Shown here in pieces: positions 1 to 12,909 of a stretch of DNA of 64,000 bases. The notes under the pieces are model-generated. The model had not been told where the DNA came from and made no database searches. It worked only from the letters and a program-made list of their open reading frames with translations. Position 1 is the first letter of the stretch. The number at the start of each line of letters is the position of its first letter. Origin of the DNA: Acridotheres tristis. Its lineage: Eukaryota; Chordata; Aves; Passeriformes; Sturnidae. Made by a program: the position numbers and the translations under genes. The stretch spans positions 24,045,263 through 24,109,262 of the forward strand of contig CM072885.1 of assembly GCA_037013685.1 (NCBI GenBank), read 5' to 3'.

Positions 1-198
1 GACACACAAGATACACCTGCAGCCCTGGTTGTGTTTCATATCACCTATGCAATTCCAGGTGTTCCCTTGTTCTGTGCTTTACTTTGCATCTTGGGATGCT
101 CTCAGAGTTAGGAAGTGGGTTCCTTTCTAAGGGAAAGAACCTTGAAGAAGAGATCCAGGAATGTGCCTAACATCATATATGCATTATTGATTATTCAT

Positions 199-251
199 CA
201 TTCGTTCATTCATTCATTCATTCATTCATTCATTCATTCATTCATTCATTC
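199..251. repeat. (ATTC)n microsatellite
   Basis: About a dozen tandem copies of the tetranucleotide ATTC, with one early ATTCG interruption. It is an ordinary simple repeat in otherwise unique AT-rich sequence and is likely to be length-polymorphic. Confidence 0.97.
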
Positions 252-1932
252 CTCAGAGGACCACCTTAAACTTCATTAAAAATCTGACAGAGGCATTGGG
301 CTCTTAACACTAATGGTTTCATCCTGTCCTTCTTTTGTACTCTACTACTTGTAATACCGGTAGTGCCAAAACATCCCAAAATCTATACTTTAGATATCTT
401 AACAATTTTCATTAGTATTTCTTGATCCATAAACCATGCAGAGGCAGTTTATCATGAGCATTCAAAAGCTGAAATCTGTGCTGTGTTGGTTGATTTAAAA
501 TGTGTATTCAGATCACATGGGAAGCTTCGTGTCCTGATTGACTGAGGATGAGAATGGAATATTTATGTTTTGTTGTCCACAGATATTCTCCAGTGGTCAC
601 TTAAAGTTCAGTGTTTTATATATTTCTGCCAAAAGGATGTTTGCTGTAAAAGTCAGACACAAAAAGGTTCATGATTATAAGCATTGTGAGAGCAAATTAA
701 TCTTAGAAATGATTTTATACTCTTTCCCCAGGAATAATTTGGTCCGCATCTCTTTCAACAGCAGATGACATAGTTTTTGATTGTTTTGATACACATTTAT
801 GATGTTAAAATATTAATAACTACAAGGAACTTAATTATTTTCACTTGGAAAATAAAATGTTAATGATGGCTGGAGGAATCGTTGTTTTGCATAATAACAT
901 CTATTGTAGCCACACAATAAAATAACAAAAGAGAAGACTTTTATCTATTTTTTACTAACACAACACGTTTTACATTACTGAAAACATGATTTTTCAAAAT
1001 TTCTGTTTCTACTCCAATATATATGTAATTTCCCTCATCCAAACACAGCTCTAAATTCTCTTATGTGGATTTTTATGCCAAGATGCCACACCAGCTTAGA
1101 TAAATGAATGAAAGTGAATGCAGAAGAAACTCTACCTACCAACTACATTAAAAGGAGTTTCTGAGCGTGGTCAAGCTTTGATAGATTCCCCAACAGCCTC
1201 GGCTTCTTGGACTACCCAAAGAATTACAGAACTTGCAAAGAGTGCTCATTATATGGTAAATGTTATCGTAATCATAATTCTTAAAAAAAAGTATGTTGGT
1301 GAAAGAGGAAAAATTTTACTCTGCAAATATTTCTACATGAACTCTGTTGCTGGGTCTCTGGGTAGGTACAGAAGACCATAGCACAAAGCCATCTGCAGAA
1401 CAATGGTCTTTGAAGTGCTTTATCCAATCTATATTCAGGAGATTTAGAGATTTAATGGCTCAGGTTTTATGGTAAGCATAAAGAGGAAAAATCATCAAGC
1501 TATGGCAAAATAGCCATGTTGTTTGGCACCTTTTATTTCCCCATATGTAGACAGAACTTTAGTAACATCAAATTTCTGCTCACATTTATCCCAGAAAAAT
1601 ACATGCCTTAAGTTCTTGAGTAATGAATGAACATGTTAATTACTCATATACTTTTTTTTTTTTAATCTCATCTTTTATAATTCTATTTAGAGCTTGCCTT
1701 AAAAAAACCGTTTATGAAGAAAGATTTTTAGGACATTTTCACTGGTCAGAAACATTAGATTTCAAATCAGATATATCCCAGTAAGCACTTTATTTTATCA
1801 ATTTTATCTGACAGTTGCATGGGAAACTAGTTTTTCTGTTTACTAATTTCTAAAACAGAATTACAATAACATTGGTCCTAGAAAAGCTTATGTTTTTTCC
1901 TTATGTTTTTTCTGGAGAAGAGAGAATTAATT
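252..1932. other. Unique AT-rich sequence, no gene seen
   Basis: No recognisable repeat or exon. Reading frames here are below 90 codons and show no motif, no family resemblance and no convincing splice-site pairing. Confidence 0.6.
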
Positions 1933-2132
1933 CTTTACTGTGAGGATGGTGTGGCAGTGGAACCGGTTGCCCAGAGAGGTTTAGACATCCCATTCCTGGA
2001 AGTGTTCAAGGCCAGGCCAGATGGGGCTCTGAGCAACCTGTTGTAGTGGAAGGTGTCCCTGCCCATGGCAGGAAGATTGGAGCAAGATGACATTTAAGGT
2101 CCCTTCCAATCCAAACCGTTCTATGATTCATA
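1933..2132 (+). mobile_element. CR1 LINE, 3' end fragment
   Basis: The segment follows the avian CR1 3' untranslated region: GGTTGCCCAGAGAGG, then GTGTTCAAGGCCAGGCCAGA, GGGGCTCTGAGCAACCTG, AAGGTGTCCCTGCCCATGGC, GGTCCCTTCCAATCCAAACC and the terminal TTCTATGATTCAT. The sense orientation is on the plus strand. It is a 5'-truncated copy, as is usual for CR1, and keeps none of the reverse transcriptase reading frame. Mismatches to the general CR1 pattern are modest, so it is not among the oldest copies here. Confidence 0.96.
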
Positions 2133-2630
2133 GAGTTTGAGCCTGCTGAGTGTTTTTATGCCTCCAGGTATATCTAATCTTTGCTATGTTTGAATTATAT
2201 TTGACTACAGTGTAAGATTATATGTCTTTACTGCCACAGATTACTGCAAATACTTCAGCTGGAAAAAAGGCCCAGACCCCACATTCTTTTGTACATATTC
2301 ATACTAGCCTGATGATGTCAGTACAGGGGTAATAAGGAAAACAAAAGCGTGCAGTCACAATGCTGTCAAACTGTTTAATGCAGTGCCCATCCAGCTCCTT
2401 ATCTACTTTTGCACAATGGTCACATTTGGTGCTTTTCAAAAGAGTGCAAGAAACATGGCGAGTTCTTTGCACTTTCTTCAGAAAAAGACTGCAAGATCCT
2501 TCTCCATCCATCAGCTTCTAGCAGCCTTCCTGATTTACAGCCAACTAATTGTGTTAATAGCTGCCAAAAGACCTCTCTCTCCTGAAATTTTCTCTCATGA
2601 TTTAGAGTCAGGATTCTTCAGACCGATAGG

Positions 2631-2734
2631 TCCATATATCCAATTAAAAACAAACAAACAAACAAACAAACAAACAAACCCCAAAAATAAACAAACAAAA
2701 AACCAAAACCAAACCAACCAAACAAAAAAACCTT
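2631..2734. repeat. G-free (CAAA)n and AC-rich simple repeat
   Basis: A run of about seven CAAA units followed by degenerate A- and C-only sequence. The plus strand has no G over 104 nt. It accounts for the Lys/Gln/Asn/Thr-rich part of a spurious reading frame at 2383-2808. Confidence 0.93.
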
Positions 2735-5700
2735 GTTCTCCAGAAGGTCATATTTTAGGCTCAGAATCAGAATCTATAATATGCACTTATTTTTTGCATC
2801 TCTCCTAAATAAAACTTTAAGTCACAGCACCAAAACTATGCAATGCAGCCTTTTCCTCATGCAGAGCAAGGTCTCTCCTCTCTTGTGTGCTCACAGACTG
2901 GCCCCTTTGTTTCCCAGTCTGGTGGCACAGTGCAATCCCACCCTCAGTGCTGATGCTAAACAATGACTGGAAGAATATGAATCATGGTCAGCCCCCTGCC
3001 ATTTTTGCTGGAGGGCTAGAAAGCAGTCTCTTAAAGAAAAGAGACTGAATGAAGTATTTAGGCATTGTCATCCCTCAAACTACTGCAGCACGTTCTTTCT
3101 TTCAAAGCTCTCCCATCCCTTCTGCTGCTGTCAAATTCCTGCTACGGGCTCTGGGTTGATGAAGCTACAAGATTATTATGCACACAGGCAAGATAGAATG
3201 AGAACAAAGTACTATGCTTAAAAGAGTGAGAAACGAAATGTGCCCTTCTAGGTGAGACACTTGTTATTGCTAGTGATCAGGTGGATGCCACCCTGATCAG
3301 GCTGCAGAAAAGAAGAATGGTGTGCACCTGCATGGGTAAAACCATGTTACAGATGCAAGAGCACATTCTCAGCCAGGCAGTGCTTGTATGAGGTTAATTT
3401 TTCCCAAAGTCAAGACAGCAAAGTTTTTAAGGCTTCTGCTCTTGAAACTAGTTTTTACTTTATCTAGAGACTTCCAGCTCTACTAATATTGAATTCCTCC
3501 AATATCTTCAGAAGTGTGGACATACACAGGAGTTTCTAGTTCAGAAATGTGAAGAAATTCAGCACATAAAAGTTTAAATTTCTTTTAGTTCCTGCTTTTT
3601 CACAGAAGATTTGCATCACAAAAAGGGAAATTAGTTTTCCTTACAGTCATTTTAAAGGAAACATTTGTATAATTTAAATTGGAGTTATTGCAGTGGATTC
3701 CCTTTTTTTGTTAAAGTGGAACTCGGGGTATAAGTGAGGATTGTTGATCCTTCACCGTAGGCCAAATCCCAAAATAATGAGTATTGGCGTACTGAGCCTT
3801 GCAATGATCAGGACTCTTTGTAGATCTGTCTCCATTTGCAAATTGTTATTGACAAGGAGAGGGTAATGAGTGAGCAAGTGAGCAGTTTTCGAGGGCTTCT
3901 TAACCTCCAGTCAAACCAATTCACTTGATTTCCTTGCCCATTTTTTGGCACAACAAAGAAATTGTGTAAGGGATTTTGCAGCTGGAATAAATACTAGAGG
4001 AGACTGGCAACTTAGTGGTTTCATGAGCTCTCTGGCTACTTACCTTGACAGCAGTTTAGCAAAACAACTGAACCACCAATCATCAGTAGCTAGAAAAAAG
4101 AGCATTGTTGCAATATTCAGTTAGGGAACAGAGAGTGTACTGAAGTGAATAAATCAGTTATTAATATGTAATACCAATCAAGTAAGGTAGTGAAAATCTA
4201 AGCCTGTCATCACATTTTTGAAAGGCAGTTGAGTGCATAATGCCAGGAACAGTGAGTGTAATTGGCTTTGAGACCAGCTCTGAGGAGCCCAGCTAGGACC
4301 TTGATGCCCTGTGACTTCTGATTTGGGACTGGACCGCCCACCCCAGGTCAGTGATATAAATCCTTGTACAAATTTCATACAAATGTACAAATTTTGCCCC
4401 AAACTTAGGTCCATCCAAATGCAACGTCTGCTAAATAACACTACAAAATCCATCTATCTATGAATCCATTAAACAGCATCAACTTTCCACTTCTGATCTT
4501 CCACGCCAGTATTTTGCTCCAGACTGAAGGAATGATCGTTCCATTCTGCAGGATTTCTACAAAGGCTGCTCCTGGTTACTTATATGAAACACCACATTCT
4601 GTAGCTCCTTAAGTACAGATTTGGCAATGAGGAAATAGATGTGGCCATTTTACGAGTAATGACATTTTCTAATGACAATGAGGCTTCCAGAACCTGCCAA
4701 CACTTGCAGCGTTTGGCAGGAAATTACAGGATAAAATGCACTGAACAAATGGGAGCAAATGCAGGGTAGACTTGGGTATTTCTCTCCCATGTCCTGAACA
4801 GAGGAAGGGGAGTGATAGAGCAGCTCTGATAGGCTGCTGGTACCCAGTCATGGTCAACTCATCACACCATGTTATGTACCAGTTTCCTTGTGACCTCCAG
4901 TGGGAAAAGAAACTATTACAGATAGGACATGGTGGAAGATTGAGAGCTTCAATAGGAAGTATTTGGAAACAAAAGTAGAATGGCAAAAATTCATTTAATC
5001 TAATTATATAATTTCTGTATGAAGACCCAATATGGCTGCATTCTTCTTCTTCAGACATTTTGGCAAATGTAGGATGCAATTGCATATCTGGGCTAAATCC
5101 TTTTAACTGGAAATAGCAAATATTATGCTCAGTCTATGCATGATGACAGGAAAAAGATGAGTTGGGAACTTTTCTGCATCTAAGGCTTTCTACAAGTGAT
5201 GAGTGGTCAGTACAGATTTGCTCAAAATCCCAGGTGCAGGTATTAGATAATCTATTATAGGAAATCACTTGATTTGAAGTTGCTGTGATATTGCTGATGA
5301 AAAGATTATACATAAATGGTAATTCATAATATCTGTCACAATCAACCAAAACAAAAAAAATTTGCTCAATTGCTATAGATTCTGTAAAATTATTAACAAG
5401 ATGACAGTTTTAAAAAAATGTTCCTGTTAGATTTGCAATGAAAGAACTGCAATGTAATCTGTATTTTGCAGTATAAGAAAGAATAGAATATAAGGTATTA
5501 TCAGAGATGGGAAAAAAACAGACCTAAGAGCTTGTATAAGGCATTAAACACAAGAATTAAATGAATTCTGAATGGTGTTAAACCTTCCTAACAGTCCAGA
5601 ACAGGCCTAACATGTCAGACTGACCTTTAATAAAGAACTGATTCTTCTACTATTTAATTTCTTCAAAGCTGGAAAAATTTAAATACTAAAATATAAATAG

Positions 5701-7175
5701 ATTTTATAAACAAGCAAATAACTTTCATTGAATTAAAAAGAGTACTTTTCAAAAATTCCAGAAAAAATAGCAAAGAAGTCAAGTCTGAACACAAAAAACA
5801 CAGAGAGCATTGTTAGGTGGTCAGGGACCTGATCTTTGACTTCACTTGAAGTATTGTGGTGAAACAAAGAACCTAGAATGTTAGGATAATTAATCATCTG
5901 GAGATTTCCCAGAAGATACCTAAATGCTGGAGATTTAAAAGTTCATCGTGGCAAGGTGATCTTTGTGGCAGATCCGTAGGAGAGTTCTTACCTTCTGCAT
6001 TGTCTGTGAGCAAGAGCAGTCAAATATTTCTAACAGCCAGGAAGGCACATTAACGATATTGACCTCTGAAGTGCAGCCCAGCAAGCAAGGCCACTTCTTC
6101 AGGGTCTTGATTGGCTTTGAGATCCACAGAAATTCTCTGGCAGGTTTGTGACTTAGTTACTGTCTTATCAGTCAATGCTGAGTGACACAGAAGGTCAGGA
6201 TCGTCATCTTGGAAAGCTGGTTACCAATCTAACCAGTACAGGAAGAGCAGCACTTTACAAACTTTGTTTTATGTATCTACAGGTAAAACTCTTCCCCTGA
6301 CTGTTCCAAGTCGAAGAAAGGAAAGCATCTTTGGGCTGCCATTTGCTCCCCTGTGATTTCTTTTCCCGAAAACCACAGGCAGCTGTGTAGTGTTTCACCT
6401 GCTAAGTGCCACACTTATCAGAAGAGTTCACATCAACCTGCTACTGCTTTTTATGTACAGTGCTATACAGGTGATGTCCCAAAATCAGATAACATACAAT
6501 GGATTAAATATGGGTGGAAGCATAGGCTACAAAAGGTTACTAAAACAGTTAAATTTTCAGTTTAGAAATTAATATTTTCAAAATTATACTTAAGTTATTA
6601 TTGACTATAATAATGAGGACTATTCCATTAAGGAAGTCCTTGGAAATGAGAACCATAAAATAGCCAAGGATTTAATAAAACCTTGGAGCATGTCCTGGCT
6701 AGGTATGAACAATGGTCCTTGCACCTCTTTCCATTGTGAGTAGTTATTAATAACTAAGTGTGGGGTTTTTTTAGGTTTCCTGATTCCCTCTTGAATGGTT
6801 AAGGCCATGAATGAGTTAAGGCTCACTGAATTTGATTCAATGCACATCTTTCCATTAATATCGTGCAAGTGTAAAGGTTTAACTCTTGTCTCTTAGGAAA
6901 TCACTGTTTTCTCCCCTTCTGATATGAATACGGAAGTGTTCATGTGCACCTGCACTCCTACCATACTGAATAGCACAGCTTCACACACAACAGCTGTTCC
7001 AACTGAAGGAGCTGTCAGCATTTTTCTTTTCATTCCTGACTTCTCCATTACAATCTCAAAAGCACCACAATGAATTTCTAAACAGCAGGCTCAAAGCACA
7101 GCATGAAGGAATTCAGCGACAGATTTTTTTGACATAACCGAATAGCGAGACCATTCTGGAGGGTGAATGCTGTGA
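2735..7175. other. Unique sequence, no gene seen
   Basis: No recognisable mobile element or exon. A small imperfect hairpin (TGATCAGG at 3274-3281 and CCTGATCA at 3292-3299) is the only structure noted. Frames up to 138 codons (4669-5085, minus strand) show no family resemblance, and their composition matches their surroundings. Confidence 0.55.
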
Positions 7176-7187
7176 AAACTGTTCAGT

Positions 7188-7512
7188 TGGATCTTTGATC
7201 TGTGTTCTGAGGTAAATCCCTTTTCTTTCTCCGGTCCCTCTGGCTAGCTGGACCAGAGATGGATGGGAAATCCTCACAGATAAAGGCAAAAAACCAAAGC
7301 AGGCTCTTTTCTATGGGAAAAATAGTCCATAGTTTATTGTGTCACGCACATGGTGAGAGGAGAAAGGGAGAAAGAGAGAGAAGATGGCAGGATTTTTAAA
7401 CTTGGGGAAAGGGGGGGGGGAGGAACAGACCCGCGACCAATGGGACACCGCCAATGGGGAGGGGCAAAAGGAAGGATTCTACCACTCCACAACTTGGGGG
7501 GGAGAGCAGGAT
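7188..7512 (-). mobile_element. Short endogenous retrovirus solo LTR (boundaries uncertain)
   Basis: On the minus strand the segment reads like a compact LTR. Two inverted CCAAT motifs (CCAATGGG on plus, near 7436 and 7451) come first, then a TTTAAAAA TATA-like stretch (7393-7400 on plus), then an AATAAA poly(A) signal (TTTATT on plus, 7333-7338). The core has TG...CA-type ends at 7201 (TGTGTTCTG) and 7491 (CTCCACA). A near-identical 12-base direct repeat (AAACTGTTCAGT at 7176-7187 and AAACCGTTCAGT at 7513-7524, one mismatch) brackets a slightly larger interval, which is the one given here. The two boundary definitions disagree, so the ends are tentative. No retroviral coding sequence adjoins it. 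A ten-base G run sits inside at 7411-7420. Confidence 0.7.
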
Positions 7513-7524
7513 AAACCGTTCAGT

Positions 7525-10500
7525 GCAAATATAAAACAATTTCTTGGTGCAATACAACAGTGTTATGTGTTCAGTCCTGGCACATTATTTGGGGAACTGC
7601 TCATATGCTGTTTTGCTAGCCTAGTGGAAAACAGTTTTAAATCTCATTAATGATAGAATCTAAATTAAGTCTGGGTTTTGTCTAGATTCCTCTAGGTACT
7701 CTGCTACAAACCAAGTCTTTGCAATTCTATGGTGAACATTTGGGAGTTCAAGCTTATGATTCACCAGGTTCAGCAAATAGCGTGCAATCTGAGAAATAAT
7801 GGTGCTTTAGAGGTAAAGACAGGAAAACTTCACCCCTCCAATCTTCTTGCCTTTTATGCACTGAGTGCAATTTTAGAGACATAAGTGCTTTTCAGAATTT
7901 AAGCAGACAGAAGTTTAAATAAGGTGAAGTTGTTCAGCTTTCCTCTAAAATCCTAGCAACACTATACTTCTAGAAGCACAATGAAAGGCTTTATTATTCC
8001 CTTGACAGGTAATTTTAATGCAGAGAGACAGCAATTACGAGTTTGAACTAATGATGGTTTATCTTGTTACTCCATTTGAGAATTTTCCTCATATAAATAG
8101 GCTAAGAATTCAGCATTCTCTATACACAAATTGTCATGATCTGGAGAGGTCAAGGTGATGAGCAGAGAATAAGGTCCCATTTAAACTGCAACCCATCTCC
8201 ACTTTATTTGTTTGATATCTTTTGAGGTGACTGCAGTAATGCTATTCCTGAAGGCCACTACAAAGATGGAGAGAGAAAAATGGGAGTGATGTTCCATTCT
8301 ACTGCACAGGAAAGATGAGAGACTCTCTAAAGCACTTAACTCCCTAAAATGCTTAGGAAATTCTTCCTCTTTGCTCAGGCAAGTGGAGCTGCAGCAGCTT
8401 CCTGAGGATGTGGGTGCTTCAGGAGTTTACAACAGGCTAAGCTGACTGTTCTTTCCTTAGCTTCATCAATGGGTTAGAACATTGCACCATGTCTCCTCAT
8501 GGTGACCCCATGTGTTTTTATTGCCTTAAATAAAACAAAATATTTAGATACTATTTATATCATGGTTGATCTGCAGAGACTGTTCTTTGACAGAAGAAAA
8601 TTTAAGATCAGTGTGTGGGCTGCAGATATCTGAGTTATCATTTGTGTTTTCACATTTACACTAGTTTTTCACATGCTTCTTCTTCAATTTTCAGACTGTC
8701 ATGAATGATACTGTAAGTATGTATGTTAGGATTTTATCAAACATAAAGAAAAATTAATTCTGTAATGCTGTTATTTAGACTGCTTTTCAATTCATTGTGC
8801 TTCAATTAGAAGCAATGTGTTACATGTAGTTTCAGTATAAAATTAGCCAATATTTAAATTCCTTAAAACATGTCCTTCTGCAAAATTACTCAGAGTGAGT
8901 ATGTAATTTCTCAACAGGCATGCTAAATAAATTAAGTACTCAAGGAATATTTTAAAATTCTTAAGATCTTTCCTGAAAATGGTGTTGAGGAAAACATGTT
9001 TTGCAAAATTCTCTCATCTTATAGTTACACTTTAGACATTCCTGGAAATAAAATTCCAGTTGCATAATTGTGAAAAGACAAGGATTAAAAAGACTTTACA
9101 GATACACAGCTATATCATCAATTGAGGCCAAGGAACCCTTTAGAGCTGTTGAAGATCTGGCCTTGGCATTGACTACATTCACTATAAATGCTGACTTAAT
9201 CTATCTGGAAAACTGAATCTGAAAACAAACAGAATATAAACTGCTGCTCCCAGTCCCACAGATTATCTCAACAGTTATATTACCTTCCCTAACAGCTGTG
9301 AGAAAGTGGAATGTTGTGTTTACTGCTTACTGTGTATATATAGGGAAAACAACTGCCCTTGATTTCTAATACAGTTTAAATACTTCTGTGCTTTCAAAAA
9401 CAGCAACAATTTAATTCACCTGAAAAAGAAATGCTCCTAAAATGGCCATAATTTTACAGTTAGATGTTCTGCTCTTTCTGTAAGTGTGCACATGCACAGG
9501 TTCCAAAGCATTACCAGCAGGCTGGGCTACAAAACACCAAAAACTACACAGACCTCTAAGCAGTCATTTTTCCTACTGTCTTTCCATCAGTTTTCTGGAG
9601 GCAATGAAGGCTCATAAAACCACTGAGAATGAAACAAGTAAATAAATAAGCAAAAGTGTAATACAGCAACACTCCTTTGACAGCAACCCTGCAGGTACAG
9701 TGCCAAAACACAAATGGAATCAATTATTAATTGCAAGTTTCGCTGGACTTAATGGAATCTGGAAACAATCTAAAGTGCACAGGGCATGGTAAGTAGTGAT
9801 GAATGTCAGGATAATGGGAAAAATTTAGCTTTCAGACGTATCTACTGCACATTAACTCTGATTTGTCTTTAGATCAAACAAAGAGGACAATTTCAGGAAC
9901 TACAGGACATTCCCAACTCAGATAAATCAATATACTGCCTATTGAGCTATTGGAGCATTGCTAATATAGAAAAAGGGCAGATCTACTCCTGTATAATCTG
10001 GTCATCCTTAAGAGAAAAGTTTTGTCAAGAGAGAGCTGAAGCTAGAACTTTCTAAAAACACACAAAGTGCATATAAATTGTTTGAGCAGCACATGAGGCT
10101 AGAATAATTTAAAGTGTTCACAGACCAGGAAGCTGTTGTGAAGGAATATCTTGCAGATTGTATTGATGCGCATTTCATTTCTGGATAGAGATTAATATCA
10201 CTGTATTTATCTATAGTGCCATAAATGATTTTTATTTCTGGCTGTATTCAAAAAAATTCAACTGTCACTTTCCTAGTACAAATCTATTTGAAATGGTAAT
10301 GAGAAGAATTGCTTGAATTATTGGTCTTTTGGATCAAAAAGTGAGGCAAGATAAGGATACATACAAATTGCTAATTGCTGGTATGCAGAATGGTGTAGTA
10401 AATAGTATTTTTAAAGGCAGAACCAGAGCATCATATATTCACTTTTAGACTGGCATGTTCATCATGATTTGTAGTGGCTTCAAATACACTTCCTTTTAAC

Positions 10501-10580
10501 GTATAATTGGATTTTTTCTCTCTCAGAAATTGCTATGACACTCCTACTTAAATTAATTAGAGAATGGAATCAGTATTGTA
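7525..10580. other. Unique sequence with a possible conserved element
   Basis: No repeat or exon recognised. The stretch at about 8745-8945 is repeat-free and rich in TAAT/ATTA cores, giving it the look of a conserved non-coding element. This is visual judgement only. Confidence 0.4.
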
Positions 10581-10712
10581 CAATCATAGAATTACAGAAT
10601 GGTTTGGGCTGGAAGAGACCTTTAAAGGCCACCTAATCCAGCCCCTGCAGTGAGCAGGGACATCTTCAACTGGATTGGATTGCTCAGAGCCCTGTACAAC
10701 CTGACTCTGAAT
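10581..10712 (-). mobile_element. CR1 LINE, 3' end fragment
   Basis: Reads as a CR1 3' terminus on the minus strand: CAATCATAGAATTACAGAAT at the left edge, then GGTTTGGGCTGGAAGAGACC, AAAGGCCACCTAATCCAGCC and GAGCAGGGACATCTTCAACT. It is only about 130 bp long, so it is strongly 5'-truncated with no coding part. The right boundary is approximate. Confidence 0.95.
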
Positions 10713-12843
10713 ATTAAGAACTTATTTATTCAGGTCATCACACTCTTACATATGCTGGTGGAGGAACGTTCAATGACTTGTGGGATTTTACATTTCTAGG
10801 GAAAACAATGCCTTTTCAGCATCATATGCTCTCAGGAGAGAAAAAATGAGGTTGGAAAAAAAAAAAGAGTAATAGTTTTATCTTTTACAATGAAGTCCTT
10901 GGTGTAATTACTTGGGGAAATATTAGTTTAAGCCAGGAGTGTTGAGGAGGGTGTTTTATGCAAGAATCCTCATCTGTTATTCTGCCATTTCTTAAAAGCT
11001 TGACTGAAAAAAATAAAGGCTTTGTGACCTCAGCCCTTGTGAATGACAGAGAGATGCTATTGGGCATACCCTCTATCCTCATACAAGTGGAGTGAGTAGA
11101 GATAAACCTTGATGTGATTTACCAATAATTCATTCAGGATTGCAGAGGTTAAAATTAATTTCCACCTGATCTGGGTTACAGGCAAATAAGGAATTCTGTA
11201 TGGTGGCCTATGGAATGGTATGCTTGGAGGTCTGAAACACACAGATAACTATGAATGTGTATGAATTCATTCATTAACAGCAAATTTTGTGTACTGATTT
11301 CTGGTTGTTAATTTAATCTGGACAGCTGCATGATTCCATGTAGAAACCAGTTTTCCAAATGAATATGAAACTTGGGTTGTTAGCCGGGTTCTATATCACT
11401 GTGGAATTAATTCTGATGATGCTTGTGAATGGACTCTTTAATTTTTTAAAAAAAGACTCTTTAAAAGTCACTTTAAATGAATGCAATTGCTTAAAATGAA
11501 ACTGTTCCTCACTTGTTCCTTAATGGAGGACAATATTGTTTAAAACCTCCATAATTACCTAAAGGCTTGAGTTCCTGTGCTATCTGTTTAAGAAAGAATA
11601 ATGATTCAAATTTCTTTCTGTAGAGCTTCTTAAAATTTGCTCTTTAGCAATTTATTATTTAGAAAGTCAAACAGAAATTTTATTAATTTAGAATATTCTC
11701 ACAGAGAACTGCTGCTCCTAAATTACTTTGATTTTCTCTAGATAAAGATGTTTGTATTATCATTGGTTTCATCTCCCTTTGTTAGGGAAAGAAAATGTGT
11801 TTTCTAAATTTATAGCTGCTTAAGCTGAATATTTAAATCTTTGTGTTCTGTGGTTCTCAATTGCAATTACAGGGAGTTGCTGAGTGGGAAAGTAATAAAT
11901 ATTTAATGCTTTTCTTATTTTCCTCATTGTCTAAGCTTAAGAACTAGAGAGTGACTCTGGCTAATGGCAGCTAACAAGGTTCCTGTTAATGCCACACTGC
12001 CTATCAACCTTTTCTGGCTTGCTAGACTGGTTTACAGAGATTGGATGGGGGAAGAGAGACCCAAAATCATGCATATATATTGAATGATTTTCCCAGCTGG
12101 TGTGTGGAATGCTGCTGCATTATTTTTTCCCTCCATTTTTGCTTAAGAAAATGGCACCACTTCATATTTAAAATCTGCATTTTAGGACATTTAGAGTAAT
12201 GCTTAGGACTTATTACTTTATATTCCTCAAAACTTAGTATTTTCTTCAGTTTCACTGAATGGGAAATGAATGATATGCTGAATATCAGAAATAATGAGTT
12301 GTTTATGATATGTCCTTGTTCTTTTATTATGGGCTAGAGGAGGTGTTTTGCACCTGCTTTGAACTATGACATTATGAGAACAAATTAATTCCTCCACAAA
12401 TGAGAGAAAATTTGCCATATTACTGTGAAAAGTTTGTTTAAATATTTAGTCTTCAAGTAGAACACAAATTCCTGACTGGTACAAACAGGTCTAGACTGGT
12501 TTGTATGGAAACAAAAGGCTGTATATGTGAAAAATGGAAACAGCAGAAGAGAAGGAAGACTGATAGGGATTTCTTACTTCAGGTTTTTGTAACAGGAGCC
12601 AAAAGTTAAAGGGATATTCAGAACATTTGCAAGATACAGGGGAAAATAAAGTTTTAACAACTTTTATGTTACAGTGATTTACCAAATTCTAGCATAAATT
12701 AGAAAGAATAGTGGCTTTCTTGTCCATTCTGGTGAGGGATGTGCTGCTGAAAAGACAGAGTATTGGGTTAGACAGACCTCAGAACTACCCTGAGGACAAG
12801 TCTTACATCGTTAAGAAGGTTCTTGAAATAAACTGATTATGAT
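10713..12843. other. Unique AT-rich sequence, no gene seen
   Basis: No mobile element or exon recognised. All reading frames are below 66 codons, without motifs. The 11600-11900 part is rich in AATTTA/TTATTA words but has no other distinguishing property. Confidence 0.5.
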
Positions 12844-12909
12844 GGGGGGGGGGGGAAGAAAAAAAAAAAGAAAGAAAAGACAAAAAAAGAAAAAAAAAAA
12901 GAAAAAAAT
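12844..12909. repeat. Polypurine tract: G12 then A/G-rich
   Basis: Twelve consecutive G are followed by about 54 bases of A with scattered G and a single C. On the minus strand this is a pyrimidine tract and produces the Phe-rich tail of a spurious 129-codon frame (12811-13200). Confidence 0.95.

Noticed and set aside
199..251. Possible CRISPR-like or structured repeat array
   Set aside because: It is a plain tetranucleotide microsatellite without spacers. No CRISPR array exists in the window.
2383..2808. Plus-strand 141-codon frame
   Set aside because: A large part is a translated (CAAA)n simple repeat; the rest has no motif.
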